Shown: positions 1-12,288 of the stretch, piece by piece
Position numbering within the stretch: the first letter of the stretch is position 1
Layout of the letters: every line of letters starts with the position of its first letter
NCBI RefSeq assembly: GCF_964204645.1
Contig: NC_134035.1
Location: 1,316,001-1,380,000 of the forward strand
DNA from: Tubulanus polymorphus
Taxonomy: Eukaryota > Nemertea > Palaeonemertea > Tubulaniformes > Tubulanidae
DNA: 64,000 bases
Direction: 5' to 3'
The notes under the pieces: generated by a model
Database searches by the model: none
The model's input: only the letters and a program-made list of their open reading frames with translations
Told to the model about the DNA's origin: nothing
Position numbers and translations under genes: made by a program

Positions 1-5
1 GTAAC

Positions 6-54
6 TTCAGGTCGCATAAAATCCTACTAATAGTAGGATTTTATGCGACCTGAA
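6..54. repeat. Perfect 49-nt palindrome
   Basis: Two 24-base arms (6-29 and 31-54) are exact reverse complements around a single base at 30. It lies directly beside the left end of an inverted-repeat element, inside or just downstream of the Ly6 gene at 388-727. It could extrude as a hairpin; no function is evident. Confidence 0.9.
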
Positions 55-55
55 A

Positions 56-277
56 GGCCAAAAAAAATTGAAACCTTGTTTCTCCGCTCTGCTGAGCTTA
101 AATGTTGACCCGGCCGGCCGCCTATCTACCCTATACATTACTTTTTTTAAAGATCGTGATCAATTTCACCATAACAGACCCGGCCGCTATGGAAATGAAC
201 TGTTTATGAATTTTATCATATTTTACAAAAATGACCCGGCCGCTGCGGAGAAACAAGGTATCATTTTTGTTTAGCCT
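56..277. mobile_element. MITE-A copy 1
   Basis: A ~222-bp element whose ends are inverted copies of one another (roughly GGCC/AGGCT, a T- or A-rich stretch, then CCTTGTTTCTCC). It contains four internal blocks of the type GACCCGGCCGC. A near full-length copy in the opposite orientation lies at 59663-59882, a decayed one at 62786-62973 and an end fragment at 36274-36314. There is no coding capacity, so it is a non-autonomous inverted-repeat element of unknown superfamily. Confidence 0.85.
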
Positions 278-387
278 AATCGTCGGGTGGTAAAGAAACG
301 ATAAACCAGTCGCTGATAGTGTACTTAAGATGGTTAAAACTGATCGCAACGTTTACTGCCTACATAAGTGGACATTGTGACACTTAC

Positions 388-727
388 TGAATTTGGTTGT
401 CAAACATCTAACGTCGCATTCTATCTTCTCGGCTATTTCATCCAACTTAGTCAACCTGAAGCAATCCCCTCCGTACTGTCTCTCGCGAGAATCGCAGGAA
501 TAACAACGAACTCCTGAACCTGTGTTAAAAACAACTTGGTCTGGACACAACTAACACGCGATGGTGTTGCCTTCTCGAAGTCGATCAGAAAATTCTCAGG
601 ACCGTATTGAGGGTGGCCACTTTCTGCCCATTATATGCAAAATTATATCACACGATTAAATAACTCGCTTCTTACCGATTCTACAACACACGCTCAGAAA
701 TACGAGTCCTATGAATAAACCATTCAT
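388..727 (-). CDS. Ly6/uPAR three-finger protein, partial (exons 1-2)
   Basis: Exon 1 (727-676, 52 nt) encodes a hydrophobic leader beginning MNGLFIGLVFLSVCC and ends in phase 1 at GTAAGA. Exon 2 (519-388, 132 nt) follows an AACACAG acceptor, encodes GVRCYSCDSRERQYGGDC and onward, and ends in phase 1 at GTAAGT. Exon sizes and phases mirror the complete gene at 6098-6905 (52 and 138 nt, phase 1), so the two are paralogues. Exon 3, which should carry the closing CxC...LCN cysteines, is not found before the left edge; MITE-A and the palindrome lie in that direction. The family gives secreted or GPI-anchored three-finger proteins; the ligand is unknown. Confidence 0.75.
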
Positions 728-1891
728 TTTCCCGGCCGAGTTGACAGAGAGCAGAAAATATTCACCTCCAGACAAATTACATATAATCGCATCGAGTTGG
801 GAAACATTGTGTGCAGAAAAAAATCCTAAATCGTGCCAATGTATGTTTGTTCACAACAAATTAACGCTGGTTTTAATATTTTTGTCAAGGGCAGACAAAT
901 TACATATATATCCATTTGTTACTACATTAAGTTGGGAAAAATTATGCACAGAAAAAATCCTTTTTATTCAGCGGAAATCGCATAATGTACTTTTGTTCAT
1001 GTCCAATAAATACAAATGTCTATTTCAAACTACCAAAACTAACCGAGCTAGATATTAGTATTTTTGTCTCTTTTTTCATCGCTTAAAGTTTGTTTGTTAC
1101 TTTGTTTTCACAGATTCAAAGAAAACGAACATGAAATGTTGCGCAATCAAAAAATTTTCAGGTCTTCTTATGTCGTTGTTCGTCGTTGTAACAATGATTT
1201 ATCATGAAAGATTTTCTGATTCCTTGAATTTTCCTTGAAAGTAAAAAAGTAAATTAAAGAAAACAATTCCGCGTTCATATAATAAATTTACAACAACGCT
1301 ATTGTTTATTGCTCGGCATATTTTACAAGGGATGGTGCAATGGTCACACAATATGTAATAATATCAATTTGTATACATAAAATTTAATTCATCTGAATCA
1401 ATTCATTCAAGCAACTAACAGAATTATATTTAATAAGAGATGAGAAAACTGGTAAAGGATACCATGAAAATTTATCAAGATTCCATAAAACATCTCAAGC
1501 GACTGATCCGATAATTAAGTTTGACACTTCCGTTTTTGCAACGCTGCCGCAATTAACATGAAATAAAAACATTTTCACCGCAGCGTCTGAATATTCAACG
1601 CTTTTGAGCATCTCAAAAAAAGTTTTGGAATCTAAATCTAGGAGCGTCATTCGAGCGTACAGACTAGAATGATCTACAACCGAGATTTGAAACTTAAACG
1701 AAAATATTCTTCATTTCACGAATATCGTTCATGAGAAATGTCTCGATAATTGAAATACTGCCCGCGTCGCTTCGATACGACAAAACAACAATTTATTGTT
1801 AACGAGAAGCGTCCTCGTGCGCCTCGTTCTCCTTTATAAAACCGTAAATACCGGTCTCACTCCGAGCACGGCGTGCTTTAAACGCGAATCT
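728..1891. other. Intergenic, AT-rich
   Basis: No gene is supportable here. It separates the start of the minus-strand Ly6 gene from the 3' end of the minus-strand SR gene. A minus-strand AATAAA at 1797-1792, about 95 bases past the SR stop, is a reasonable poly(A) signal. Confidence 0.6.
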
Positions 1892-4800
1892 TCAAATACT
1901 GGTCGAACGGCTGCGAGACGGTCGCGCGGAACCGTTCCCGTCGACGTTCCTCATCAGGACGCGCGGAGAACGCGATCGACTACGCGACCTCGAACCGCTG
2001 CGCGACCGCGGCGTCATCGAACGTCGCGCGTGTCTCGAACGTCGGCCCGCGCCGACGCGGTCGCGCGAATGACTCCGCGAACGACTCTTCGATCGACTGT
2101 TGCTGCGTCGGCGATGTCGGTCACGAGATCGAGACCTGGAAATAGGAAGCAAAAATAACCCGAATTTACTAAACATCACGTAGATTTTTAGGCCTTAATA
2201 AGCTTTTCCCAAAAAGTAGCACTAAGCAGGACCGAGTAGACGCGCTACAAACTGTATAAAACTTACAAGAAATATTCATTAATAGAAATAAAAGACAATT
2301 CAGCGACTGAATTGCGTAATTTTACCTGCTACGTCTGCTACCTCCACCGATTCGTCGTCTGGGAGGAGGTGAACGACCTCTTCTACCTCCTCCGCCTCCT
2401 CCCATACCTCCTCCACTACCACCTCCTCGTCGCCAGTTCGACTACAAGTAATACGTACAAAGTATCAGGTTATAATATCAGGTTTTGGCTATTTTATACC
2501 GGTTCTTCTGGTGACTAGGTATAATCTGTTTGTATCCAATTTTCCACACTTACCACCGGTCGTCTCGGGTTACCCTTCGCCCATTCGACGATGATCACCG
2601 ATCCGCAGACGTCGCGACCGTTCTCGTATTTCACGGCGTCCTGAAATAAACGTCGTTCGAACGAGTGAATAAAAATTACAGATTCTCTACTCGAGATTCA
2701 TTCGTTTCGACATTCAACACGATATGAGACAAATTATACAAAATACGTTTCTAAGGTTTAAAATAAGAGAAGTTATTTCTCGAATCGATAAAAATCTTGT
2801 ATCGGATTTCATCGAATTTAAGTTTAGCATTTAAATTGCTAGAATTAGAAGATGTTTTCGTAATGTTACATTTTTTTCTTTGTTATGTATATATAATAGT
2901 ATTAACTACAGCAGACTATTGCCAACTCGGCACTCTGGAAATTACTCGAAAAGTCGATTCGATTTCACCGCAGTATTAGAAGTAATTGAAGCGCGCCGAA
3001 GACCCGAAGCACCACCTGGTGGATACTCGCTTGCCACAGCGGCGTTTGCGTACGCGCCGAGTTGGCAAAGAGTCTACTGTAATATCGATTATTATTATTA
3101 AAGAGTAACACTGATACCTTGTTCAACACGCATACACCCGCGGCTCGGAAATCTGACCTGGTAATGGTCATGTTCGGATCACATGAACAGTAGTGGTCAG
3201 GTAGCCTGGCTGGGCGGTATTGAGGGTGGCTTTACAAGTAATGGCAATGGTATGGTGGCGTTGGCATGGTACGGCAATGGTAATGGCGGTGTGTGTGTCG
3301 ACTATGGCGTATTATTGTCGTAGGCTGATGACGACTGATACGGACTGGCGATGGTTTGAAACTGTGGGGCAGTCAGTAACATAATAACAATTAATAAAAA
3401 TATCACATTATATGAAAAAATTACTCATAGATATTAAATATATGAAAATTATTCGCAGTCAAACTCGCTGAAGTCGTCTGTTTATGTTTGAGTCCCAATT
3501 CACTAATTCATCGATTTAGATCCCGGGCTCTTCACTTCTTAGAGTAACATCTATGGAAGGACATACAAAACAACCTTTTCAACTAAAAAAGAATCACGGA
3601 GCCACTTTCAAAAACCCCTTTTTCTCGGATTTCTAGAACCTAGGTTATATCTCATTTCTAACCCCTTAAATTCTTTGAGATTTTGGGAACGTGTATCTGC
3701 GCCCTACTTAGTAGCAGAGAACTGAAGGGCCCGGGAGTTGGATGGATATAAAAATCGTCCCAATTATGACGACTTAGCGAGTTTCACTTTCGGCACAAGA
3801 GAAAATTTGCTTTACGATTCGACAAATCGACGAGCAATTCTGCTAGACGCGTAAACGAAAGTAAATTCATAATCGATTTCATCAAATATTTTGGACGACG
3901 TCAACGCGAAGTTTCGACCGAATGAATTTCATCACAACTCGTTTTTCCCATTTTAAGTAGAATATGAAATTGAAAAATAGCGTCCTTTAAAAATGTAGTC
4001 GAAACGTCGCGATGATTTTGTCATAAACAAGTCACATTGAGAAGAGACCGTACGAACGGTCAATTGTATAAAGCATCGATATTCGTTCGTTCATTTAGTT
4101 TTTTTTTTTTTTAATTTAAGCTCAAAGAAAGTTTTATATCGAAGTACGAACCTCGGCATCGCGACGATCTTCGAAGTCTACAAACGCGTAAGCTGAAAAT
4201 AAACGAGGTTTAAGTCGATGTTTGGTATCCGCAGCCGAGATTTTTGGGACGCGGGGGAGGGTGGAGGAACTCCTAATTGCGGCATTGATTCATCTTTTTA
4301 TAACTCACCCATTTCAGCACCTAAAAAATAGAAAACACAAAAACAATTTATAGTAAGGGTCTTAAAGATTTCGGTCGGACGTAGGTCTACAAGTGGAATC
4401 ATATCTCCTGCTAGCAGACCCTGTGGATCATCACTTGTCACAAGTGGAATCCTCTATCGCCACAGTAGGCGATGTCCTACTGGACATAAGCAGACCCTGT
4501 GGATCATTACTTTGTCATAAGCGGAATCCTCTATTGCCACAGTAGGCGATGTCCTAGTTGATATTCTATCGCACACTAAGCATCGATAGCATACCTAATG
4601 GATACTTACCAGACGAGGTGTGGCCTTACATCCCATGAGGATTTTTTGTGATTCTACTAGATAAATAATAATGAGCTTGCCTTAAGTGTCTGGAAGATTC
4701 CATCTGTAAAGACCTACCCAAGAGTGTCAGAACTCATAATTAGGCCTATCTCTCCTGGACACAGCACTGCTTTCACTAGTTGCTGCGCGCGCTGGCCCCT

Positions 4801-5106
4801 TCCCTCTCGACCTCCTTGGAGGATGGTGGCTATACAGCAATGTAAATATACGTTGAAGGATTATTAGGCCTAGGTAAGGGTCAGCTTTAGCTCATAAGAG
4901 AGCCAGGGAACTAAAAAAACAGCGGGACGGGGTGGGTTGAGTGAGACGCAGTTTATCGAATGTTTCATACTTCAAAACGTACCGTATTTGATGTCACAAC
5001 GGGTAATGTGTCCATATTTCTCAAATATCTCCTCTAGATCACGAGTACACGTATCTTTACTGAGACGCCCTACAAATAAAGCTCCTTCACTTCGACTACG
5101 CGACAT
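1892..5106 (-). CDS. SR splicing factor, one RRM plus RS domain (RS31/RS40-like)
   Basis: Six coding exons: 5106-4983, 4320-4309 (12-nt microexon), 4192-4152, 2640-2554, 2441-2326, 2135-1892. All join in frame to give 207 aa, or 203 without the microexon. The RRM spans about residues 8-90: RNP2-like LFVGRL, RNP1-like YAFVDFED, closing with IVEWAKG. A Gly/Arg-rich hinge follows, then about 80 residues of RS/SR dipeptides. VEWAKG and YAFVDFED resemble the RS31/RS40 type better than the usual SRSF4/5/6 proteins. The expected role is nuclear: binding pre-mRNA and recruiting the spliceosome through the RS domain. The start is the first ATG, read MSRSRSEGALFVG. The last intron boundary leaves AG|G, preserving the first RS dipeptide. 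Identification as an SR protein is firm; the exact orthology is not. Confidence 0.88.
2908..3079. mobile_element. MITE-like inverted-repeat element in SR intron
   Basis: The left end (TTGCCAACTCGGC at 2919-2931) and right end (GCCGAGTTGGCAA at 3056-3068) are exact inverted copies. With flanking bases the match extends to about 24 bp with few mismatches. The element is ~170 bp and non-coding, in the intron between exons 3 and 4 of the SR gene. A low-complexity GGTAATGG/GGCAATGG stretch follows at about 3220-3295. Confidence 0.7.
4309..4320 (-). other. 12-nt in-frame microexon of the SR gene
   Basis: It is flanked by a strong polypyrimidine tract ending TTTTTTAG and a GTGAGT donor. It fits between a phase-1 exon end (4983) and the exon starting at 4192, adding the four residues GAEM (Gly and Ala codons completed across junctions) in the loop between the beta-2 and beta-3 strands of the RRM. 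Skipping it leaves the frame open and restores the usual spacing, so it is probably alternatively spliced. Confidence 0.7.
4412..4556. repeat. Imperfect tandem duplication, ~75-bp unit
   Basis: Two adjacent units share GCAGACCCTGTGGATCAT, then a related TTGTCA-AAG-GGAATCCTCTAT stretch, then GCCACAGTAGGCGATGTCCTA. They lie in the first SR intron. Weakly similar GCCACAG blocks occur at about 3033 and 31090, hinting at a dispersed family. Confidence 0.7.
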
Positions 5107-5283
5107 TTTGTTACGACGACGGATTTCAATTCAATTTACTTTATTGTTATTAAGCCAAGGCACAAAACAAAGTGAAAACCGTTTCTATTATATAAACGGC
5201 TTGAGACTTATTTCTTAGATGAGATTCTTTATCGGATAAGCTTGGAATTAAGCGTTTGAAAGAATAATTCTAATACGGGCAAG

Positions 5284-5796
5284 CCACACTCGACCGTTCG
5301 GTGCTGCCCCTATGTATAACGATAGCGGGATAAATGTGAACTAATAAATTACTCGCTTGCCAGAGTCTTTGAACTGGTGTAATGGACAAACTATTTACCG
5401 ACAGGCGGGCCGGACTCAGGGGAAATTCTTGAAGCATAGATGAACTATACGACTGACATTTCCAATTAAGTAGGTATAGTTCATCATTAGTTATAGTACT
5501 TCAATATTATCCATAGATCTATTTTTTATCAAATAGTTCTAGATGTAACTACTTTAGCCCTAAACCGGCAAGTGCTGCCACTATACTAAACGGTAGCGGT
5601 GAAATGTGAACTAACTTTTAGACTGGTTGCCTGTTCTATCGGTAACCAGTCTAACTAACTTTATACTCGCATGCCGCAGTAAACTAGACCACCAGTTGAG
5701 TTTACTTCTCGTATTTACCGCTACCGTAATCATTAGCGGCAGCACTTGACGGTTAGGCCGGGATCTGACAAGCTTGCGGCAAGCTTGTCAGATCCT
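5284..5796. repeat. Foldback repeats upstream of the SR gene
   Basis: The segment at about 5560-5752 begins and ends with inverted copies of a sequence containing AAGTGCTGCC/GGCAGCACTT and GGTAGCGGT/ACCGCTACC. A related partial copy is at about 5295-5400. A separate short hairpin has exact 16-base arms (5761-5776 and 5780-5795) with a three-base loop. The whole 5107-6097 interval is otherwise without a supportable gene. Confidence 0.7.
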
Positions 5797-6097
5797 AACC
5801 GCGATTTTATCATTCTCGGCAGCGATTTCGCATGTTTCAACTCTATGTCGTTCTTTTGTCTCAATTCCATCAACGGCAAACTGTATCTAGGGGTTATCCA
5901 GGTTATCTTTCCAGTTTTTGATAGTTAAAGCCAACACAAATACCGCCGTCCATTAACATCGTTAATCATCTTCTAGCGACTCATTATTTCACTGTTTATA
6001 CAATGAATGATGAAATGATTATGAACTATCCAATACGCTCACTGGTTATCAAGTTTTTACTGATGATTTGTTATTGCAAACTCGGTACGGCTGAAAA

Positions 6098-6905
6098 ATG
6101 CACGTCGTTTTAGTGGTTTCCGTGTTGGTTTTATGTGGAATAAACGTGGGTGAGTAGAAACTTCAATTAGTTTAATTTCGAGTATTAAGAAATTTCAAAA
6201 TAAGATGTCTGTATGAAAAAATACAAGACGTAGAAAATCCCACCACAAATGCAGAAAAGGCGAAGATTCTGTAGTAAATTTAGAGGGGTCTAGGCGGTGT
6301 CCGTGGGGGTCCGGCCAGACCCCTAAGATTTCGAAATGCATTAAGAATTCCATCCGGAGCTTTCGGCGGGCGGCAATCAAACCCTGGAAAGCGAGGATGC
6401 TTAAAACGCTAGAATTTAGGATTATTTTCTGTTCAAAAATTCTAATCTACGCCGATAATGAATTCAGACGTAGAAAATTCGAAGATAAAACAGAACATTC
6501 ATTATTATGTGTAAAACTTTCCTATGACAGCTGCGGGTGTGGAATGTTACCGATGCGCTTCCACGCGAACTGAATACGGAATCAACTGCTGGAAAGGCGA
6601 CAAATTGGACAAAATTGCAAAAAAAGTTTCATGTCGTTACAAGTGCCTGACGATCTATGCAACGATGGGTAAATATATCTTCTTCATATTCAATGCATAG
6701 GGAAAAACCTGCTTGGTTTTGGTACCTGAGACCCCATTTTGTAATTGGTGTTGTTTTGTTCGTTTCAGTATCGGGTGAACGGCATATCCTTCGAGGCTGC
6801 GGGGGTAGCATTCTTCATCCCAACTGCAGAGAAATGACCGGCTCAAAAGGGGACACGCTTAATTTCTGTACCTGCATTGGACACCTCTGTAATAACTCTA
6901 GCTAA
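6098..6905 (+). CDS. Ly6/uPAR three-finger secreted protein
   Basis: Three exons: 6098-6149, 6531-6668, 6769-6905; both introns are phase 1; product 108 aa. Exon 1 is a signal peptide (MHVVLVVSVLVLCGINVG). Exon 2 has VECYRC, a Cys before WKGDKLDKIA and VSCRYKC. Exon 3 has GCGG, PNC and the closing CTCIGHLCN, the family's CxC...LCN signature. There is no hydrophobic C-terminal tail, so a secreted rather than GPI-anchored form is likelier. AATAAA lies at 7017-7022. Its paralogue sits 5.4 kb away on the other strand, with the SR gene between. The receptor or ligand cannot be told from sequence. Confidence 0.85.
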
Positions 6906-7267
6906 TTCTATACATAGATGATGCAAATGCATATTCTTTGCATATTTTGTGAATACGCGTATTTTCAGACATTTGTGTCTAGCCTGCATACGTTTGTATA
7001 AATATGTCTATATGTCAATAAATATGCTTGAACTCTGACTAACGTGTTTACCATATACTTGTATATGTCAGCGTGGTAGATTACCCCGGACTTTCGTGGT
7101 ATTTTGTAATGAACAAAGAGATAATTGATGAAAACTACCGCGATACAATTCATGTAAATAAATGCTGCAATAATTTCATATTACAAACCTAGATATGGGA
7201 ATGTTGCAACTGCGAGCGAAGCGTCCTAGCATTTACGAGCCTTACATCGCCAGCGAAACCATTGGAA

Positions 7268-7918
7268 ATGTATCGTTTTGTGGCATCGCTGCTGTTCTTC
7301 GCGTCTTTAGCCTGCAATGGCGTGGTTAAATCGGGGAAGCCGAGGACGCCTCGTTGCGAGCCGATTACAACCACGATGTGCCCGACGAGACTTTACAACA
7401 TGACCATACTTCCGAACCTTCCCGGAGAGACGACTCAACAGCAGGCTGTAGCCGCGATGGAGAGGTACTATCCGCTGGTGGGAGGCGGTTGTGGCCAGCA
7501 GTTCAGGTGGTTGTTATGTACGTGGTATTTGCCGGTTTGCACCGTGTTGGAAGACCCGATACCGCCGTGTGAAACTCTCTGTTTAATAGCCAAACAACGA
7601 TGCGAACCGATTATGAATAATTTCGGATTCAGTTGGTCGGATCTAGGCATAGACTGCGCGAAATTGCCTCCAAGCGGACTGTGCGTGAATAAACTGGACG
7701 CGGCTCAGATGAAGAAGATGGGACAGAGTTCCGAACCGCAGCATAAACCTAGCCCGGAACCGCAGCCGACCACGACACCTCGCCCGCCCGCTTATAGACG
7801 AGGAGGTCTTCTGAATTTGAAGACATACGCCGATACTAGAATCAACCAAGCTGTTCGTACGTTGAAAAATCTACGCAAAAGCATTGACGATAAAATCAGA
7901 AAATTGATGAAGGAATAA
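7268..7918 (+). CDS. Secreted Frizzled-type cysteine-rich-domain protein, single exon
   Basis: 216 aa from ATG 7268; the open frame extends to an upstream TTG, but ATG is the plausible start. The signal peptide is about residues 1-18. The FZ domain begins with C30 and C38 and shows all ten expected cysteines in order: CEPITTTMC, GGGC...LLC, LPVC, PPC, TLC, QRC, GIDC and SGLC, plus an NMT glycosylation sequon. A Pro-rich linker (PEPQPTTTPRPP) and a basic, helix-prone C-terminal segment follow. Vertebrate sFRPs have a netrin-like domain after the CRD; none is seen here before the stop. AATAAA is at 7974-7979. The family binds Wnt ligands, so an extracellular Wnt-modulating role is inferred. It converges on the protease at 8149-9890. 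Confidence 0.85.
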   Translation: MYRFVASLLFFASLACNGVVKSGKPRTPRCEPITTTMCPTRLYNMTILPNLPGETTQQQAVAAMERYYPLVGGGCGQQFRWLLCTWYLPVCTVLEDPIPPCETLCLIAKQRCEPIMNNFGFSWSDLGIDCAKLPPSGLCVNKLDAAQMKKMGQSSEPQHKPSPEPQPTTTPRPPAYRRGGLLNLKTYADTRINQAVRTLKNLRKSIDDKIRKLMKE

Positions 7919-8148
7919 ACACGAAATTCGTAACATTTTTGGTCGTAAGATTTGCATGAAATACTAAATCTTAAATAAATACTAAGACTATTTATAATTC
8001 AGAAAACAATACAATTAATTTATCTACAGTTCAATTTCTTTTCTCTTTGAGAGAAACGTTGCTAAAAGTGAACGAAACAAACTTTTCTGTCTGATAAGCA
8101 AAATTATTATATATCAAATTAACACGGTGAATAAACTCAGATAGCCAA

Positions 8149-9890
<1,742 letters not shown>

Positions 9891-11304
9891 GACGACAAGA
9901 AGAAGACCGATGAATGGCTATGTGAAGTATTCTCTATGAAGCACCCCCGACCCATTAGGGCCAGACGATAAAAGCATTCATTTTAACTACCGATAAATAT
10001 TGCTGCAGTTACCATTAAGATAAATAACTATAATCAGCAATAAGATAAAACAGATAATTTATGTGCAACAATTTGAGAAAGATTGATCAACAACGCGCTA
10101 ACAAGTACTGTGGTGGAATTGAAATACGACTGAATTTTATTGCATACAAATATGACAGTTTTCACAATGAATTTTCGGGTATTTTGAATGCCGTGCAGGC
10201 GATCCATATTGATGCATATTGATGTAAGGGTCTGCACGAAAAATTTCCTTCGAATCTAGAGGCTTTTTTAACCAAACAATCTTCATTTGACGACCTATTA
10301 AACGATCCTGATGTTCCGTCAGGTTCCAGTGAGTTTCACTTAAATTTCCAACTATTCCCTGTGCCCCTACTATTCCTATGTCCTAACTGTTTCCAGTGTC
10401 CTAACTATTTATATTTTCTTAACTATTCATAGTGCTTCAAATATATTCATAGTGATCCAACTATTCAAGTGCTCTATATTCAAAGTGTCCTTCACCGGTA
10501 TCTATTCGTTCCGCAGTGGAAATTTTGTCATTTCAAATAAATTCAGGCTATAACTAAAATGAAAACACCGATTCTTTTTTAACATCAGTGAACTATCTAT
10601 CTATCTATCATAGTCCATATTGTTCAATCTAATCTAATGTAATCTAATTTGCAGCGTAGTGTCACTGATGTGGCCGGCGTCAAACACGCAGCACACGGGG
10701 TTTCAATGGCGCTCAATATGAAGCCAAACAAATTGAACTAACGACTGGTGAACCATATCAATGGTTGACTCATTCATTCGTTGATTTCATAGTCGAAAGA
10801 GCTGACTGGTCATTGTCAGTATATATTACAAAGTGTTTATGGTAAACTACGAGAATATCTGGCCGGAAAGCTGTGACGCGTTCTCGGTTATTTGTAGTTG
10901 CTGTTTTTTAACTCTCCCTTTTAAACATCTTATTGAAAATACTGTTTATCGTGTTTGCTATTTTTCTGACGATGAGATTAAGTTAGAATATCAAAACGTT
11001 AGAACAATATTAAATGTACGTAATCATGAATTATCTATTACGATCAATTCATTGTAGGTTCATTTATCGACGAATTTAAAGTGGGTTCGTTTGTCGACTG
11101 GAAAGCTCTGTAGGCCCTAAACTCTGAAAAGAGTGATTACTAGAAATGGTGTCTTCTCGATACTTTCCTGGCAATCGCGGTCTTGGAGAGGTAATTAACG
11201 GTTATAACGGTTAAAAAAGAAAAAGAAAAACAACCCTATGCCCAACGACGATATGACAACGATTAATTATTTTATTCAAAGTCGATGAAAGAATATTCGT
11301 TTAT
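9891..11304. other. Intergenic between protease and GPCR
   Basis: No supportable gene. At about 9497-9555 there is a partial copy of MITE-C (CTTAGTTCTATAGCCAATTC type), and at about 9665-9710 a fragment related to the foldback at 42765-42900. A degenerate repeat of the type CCTAACTATT / GTGATCCAACTATTC covers about 10345-10470. A short TCTA microsatellite lies near 10600. Confidence 0.6.
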
Positions 11305-12288
11305 TCATTTGCTCATTTTTTTTACCCACGGCGCGGAGGCCGTCGTTCTCAAATCGTTGCGGAAATTCCGACTACACAAAAAAATGAAACCGTTCACGAC
11401 GAAGTTCGCATTTTTCAACACGACCGAAACGGAGTTGCAAACGATGACGAATAATCCATACGACAGGTTGTCGCAATGCGTAAGGTAGTACATAGTAGTC
11501 TGAGCGGGATGACCGCGCTCTAACAACAGCAGTTGCGTCAAACAGTTAAAAAACGCAAGCAACAGAAACGACGCCGCCGTCGACACGACTAGAATAGTGA
11601 TCTTTTTAGCGGTGGCTTGTTTGGCGGCGCCGGTCGCCGGACCGTTCCGTACTCCAGCTATTATAAACGCGTTAGCCACTGAGATTAGCACGATCGGTAA
11701 GTACAACGACAATACGTTATTCGCGTAGAAAAAGAACCTTCCGGCAAAAATGCTCTCGACTCGGCAGTTGGTCCACGTGCCCATGAACGCGTTGGGAAGA
11801 TGGAAAGCCGACCATACGACGTGGAAGATAACGAACACGCAGGTTATAGCTATCAGCGCCGTGCGGGCTCGGCCTACGGTGCATAGACGCGCCGCTCGTA
11901 AAGGTGCGGAGACGGCGATCGCCCGATCGAGCGTCATCAGCACCAGAATCCACACGGCTATCTGCGCCGGGCAATTCGTGTGGAAGACCTTGAAGAAACA
12001 CATAGCTCTGTCGAATTGAAGGCGATAATAGTCCATCAAATAGGGCACTTCTATCGATACGATAGCGTAGAGGTCGGCCACGCCCAGCACGAGCATGTAA
12101 AAATGACTGGCGCTCGACGCCGCCTTTTTACAAGTTCCCAAAACGACGACTACAAAACTGATGAAACTGAGAATCGGAAATAGATACGCCGTGTATAAAT
12201 TCAGGTTGACTGTGATGATCGACAACCAGCCGTATCGAACCATGAAACACATCGGTTCCGTCGTCTGGTTACTGCCCGCATCAGCCAT
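11305..12288 (-). CDS. Rhodopsin-class (class A) GPCR, orphan
   Basis: One exon, 327 aa, start ATG at 12288. Seven hydrophobic segments are visible; TM1 is about residues 32-52. An NQT glycosylation sequon is near the N terminus. The TM3 Cys (AMCFF) and the second-extracellular-loop Cys (WTNCRVES) can form the usual disulfide. The DRY motif is LDRA, and NPxxY is replaced by NGFIF after KNANFVV, followed by the amphipathic CSRNFRNDL stretch. The CWxP motif of TM6 is absent. The pattern resembles divergent peptide or chemosensory receptors. The ligand and G-protein are not predictable. Single-exon structure is common in expanded receptor families. Confidence 0.85.
   Translation of the reverse strand: MADAGSNQTTEPMCFMVRYGWLSIITVNLNLYTAYLFPILSFISFVVVVLGTCKKAASSASHFYMLVLGVADLYAIVSIEVPYLMDYYRLQFDRAMCFFKVFHTNCPAQIAVWILVLMTLDRAIAVSAPLRAARLCTVGRARTALIAITCVFVIFHVVWSAFHLPNAFMGTWTNCRVESIFAGRFFFYANNVLSLYLPIVLISVANAFIIAGVRNGPATGAAKQATAKKITILVVSTAASFLLLAFFNCLTQLLLLERGHPAQTTMYYLTHCDNLSYGLFVIVCNSVSVVLKNANFVVNGFIFLCSRNFRNDLRTTASAPWVKKMSK

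Noticed and set aside
1796-2158. 120-codon Arg/Thr-rich open frame on the plus strand
   Set aside because: It is the complement of the RS-domain exon of the minus-strand SR gene.
7262-7267. Upstream TTG as start of the Frizzled-domain protein
   Set aside because: Non-ATG initiation is not needed; ATG at 7268 begins a good signal peptide.
10833-11057. 74-codon open frame between protease and GPCR
   Set aside because: AT-rich, no family resemblance or gene signals.
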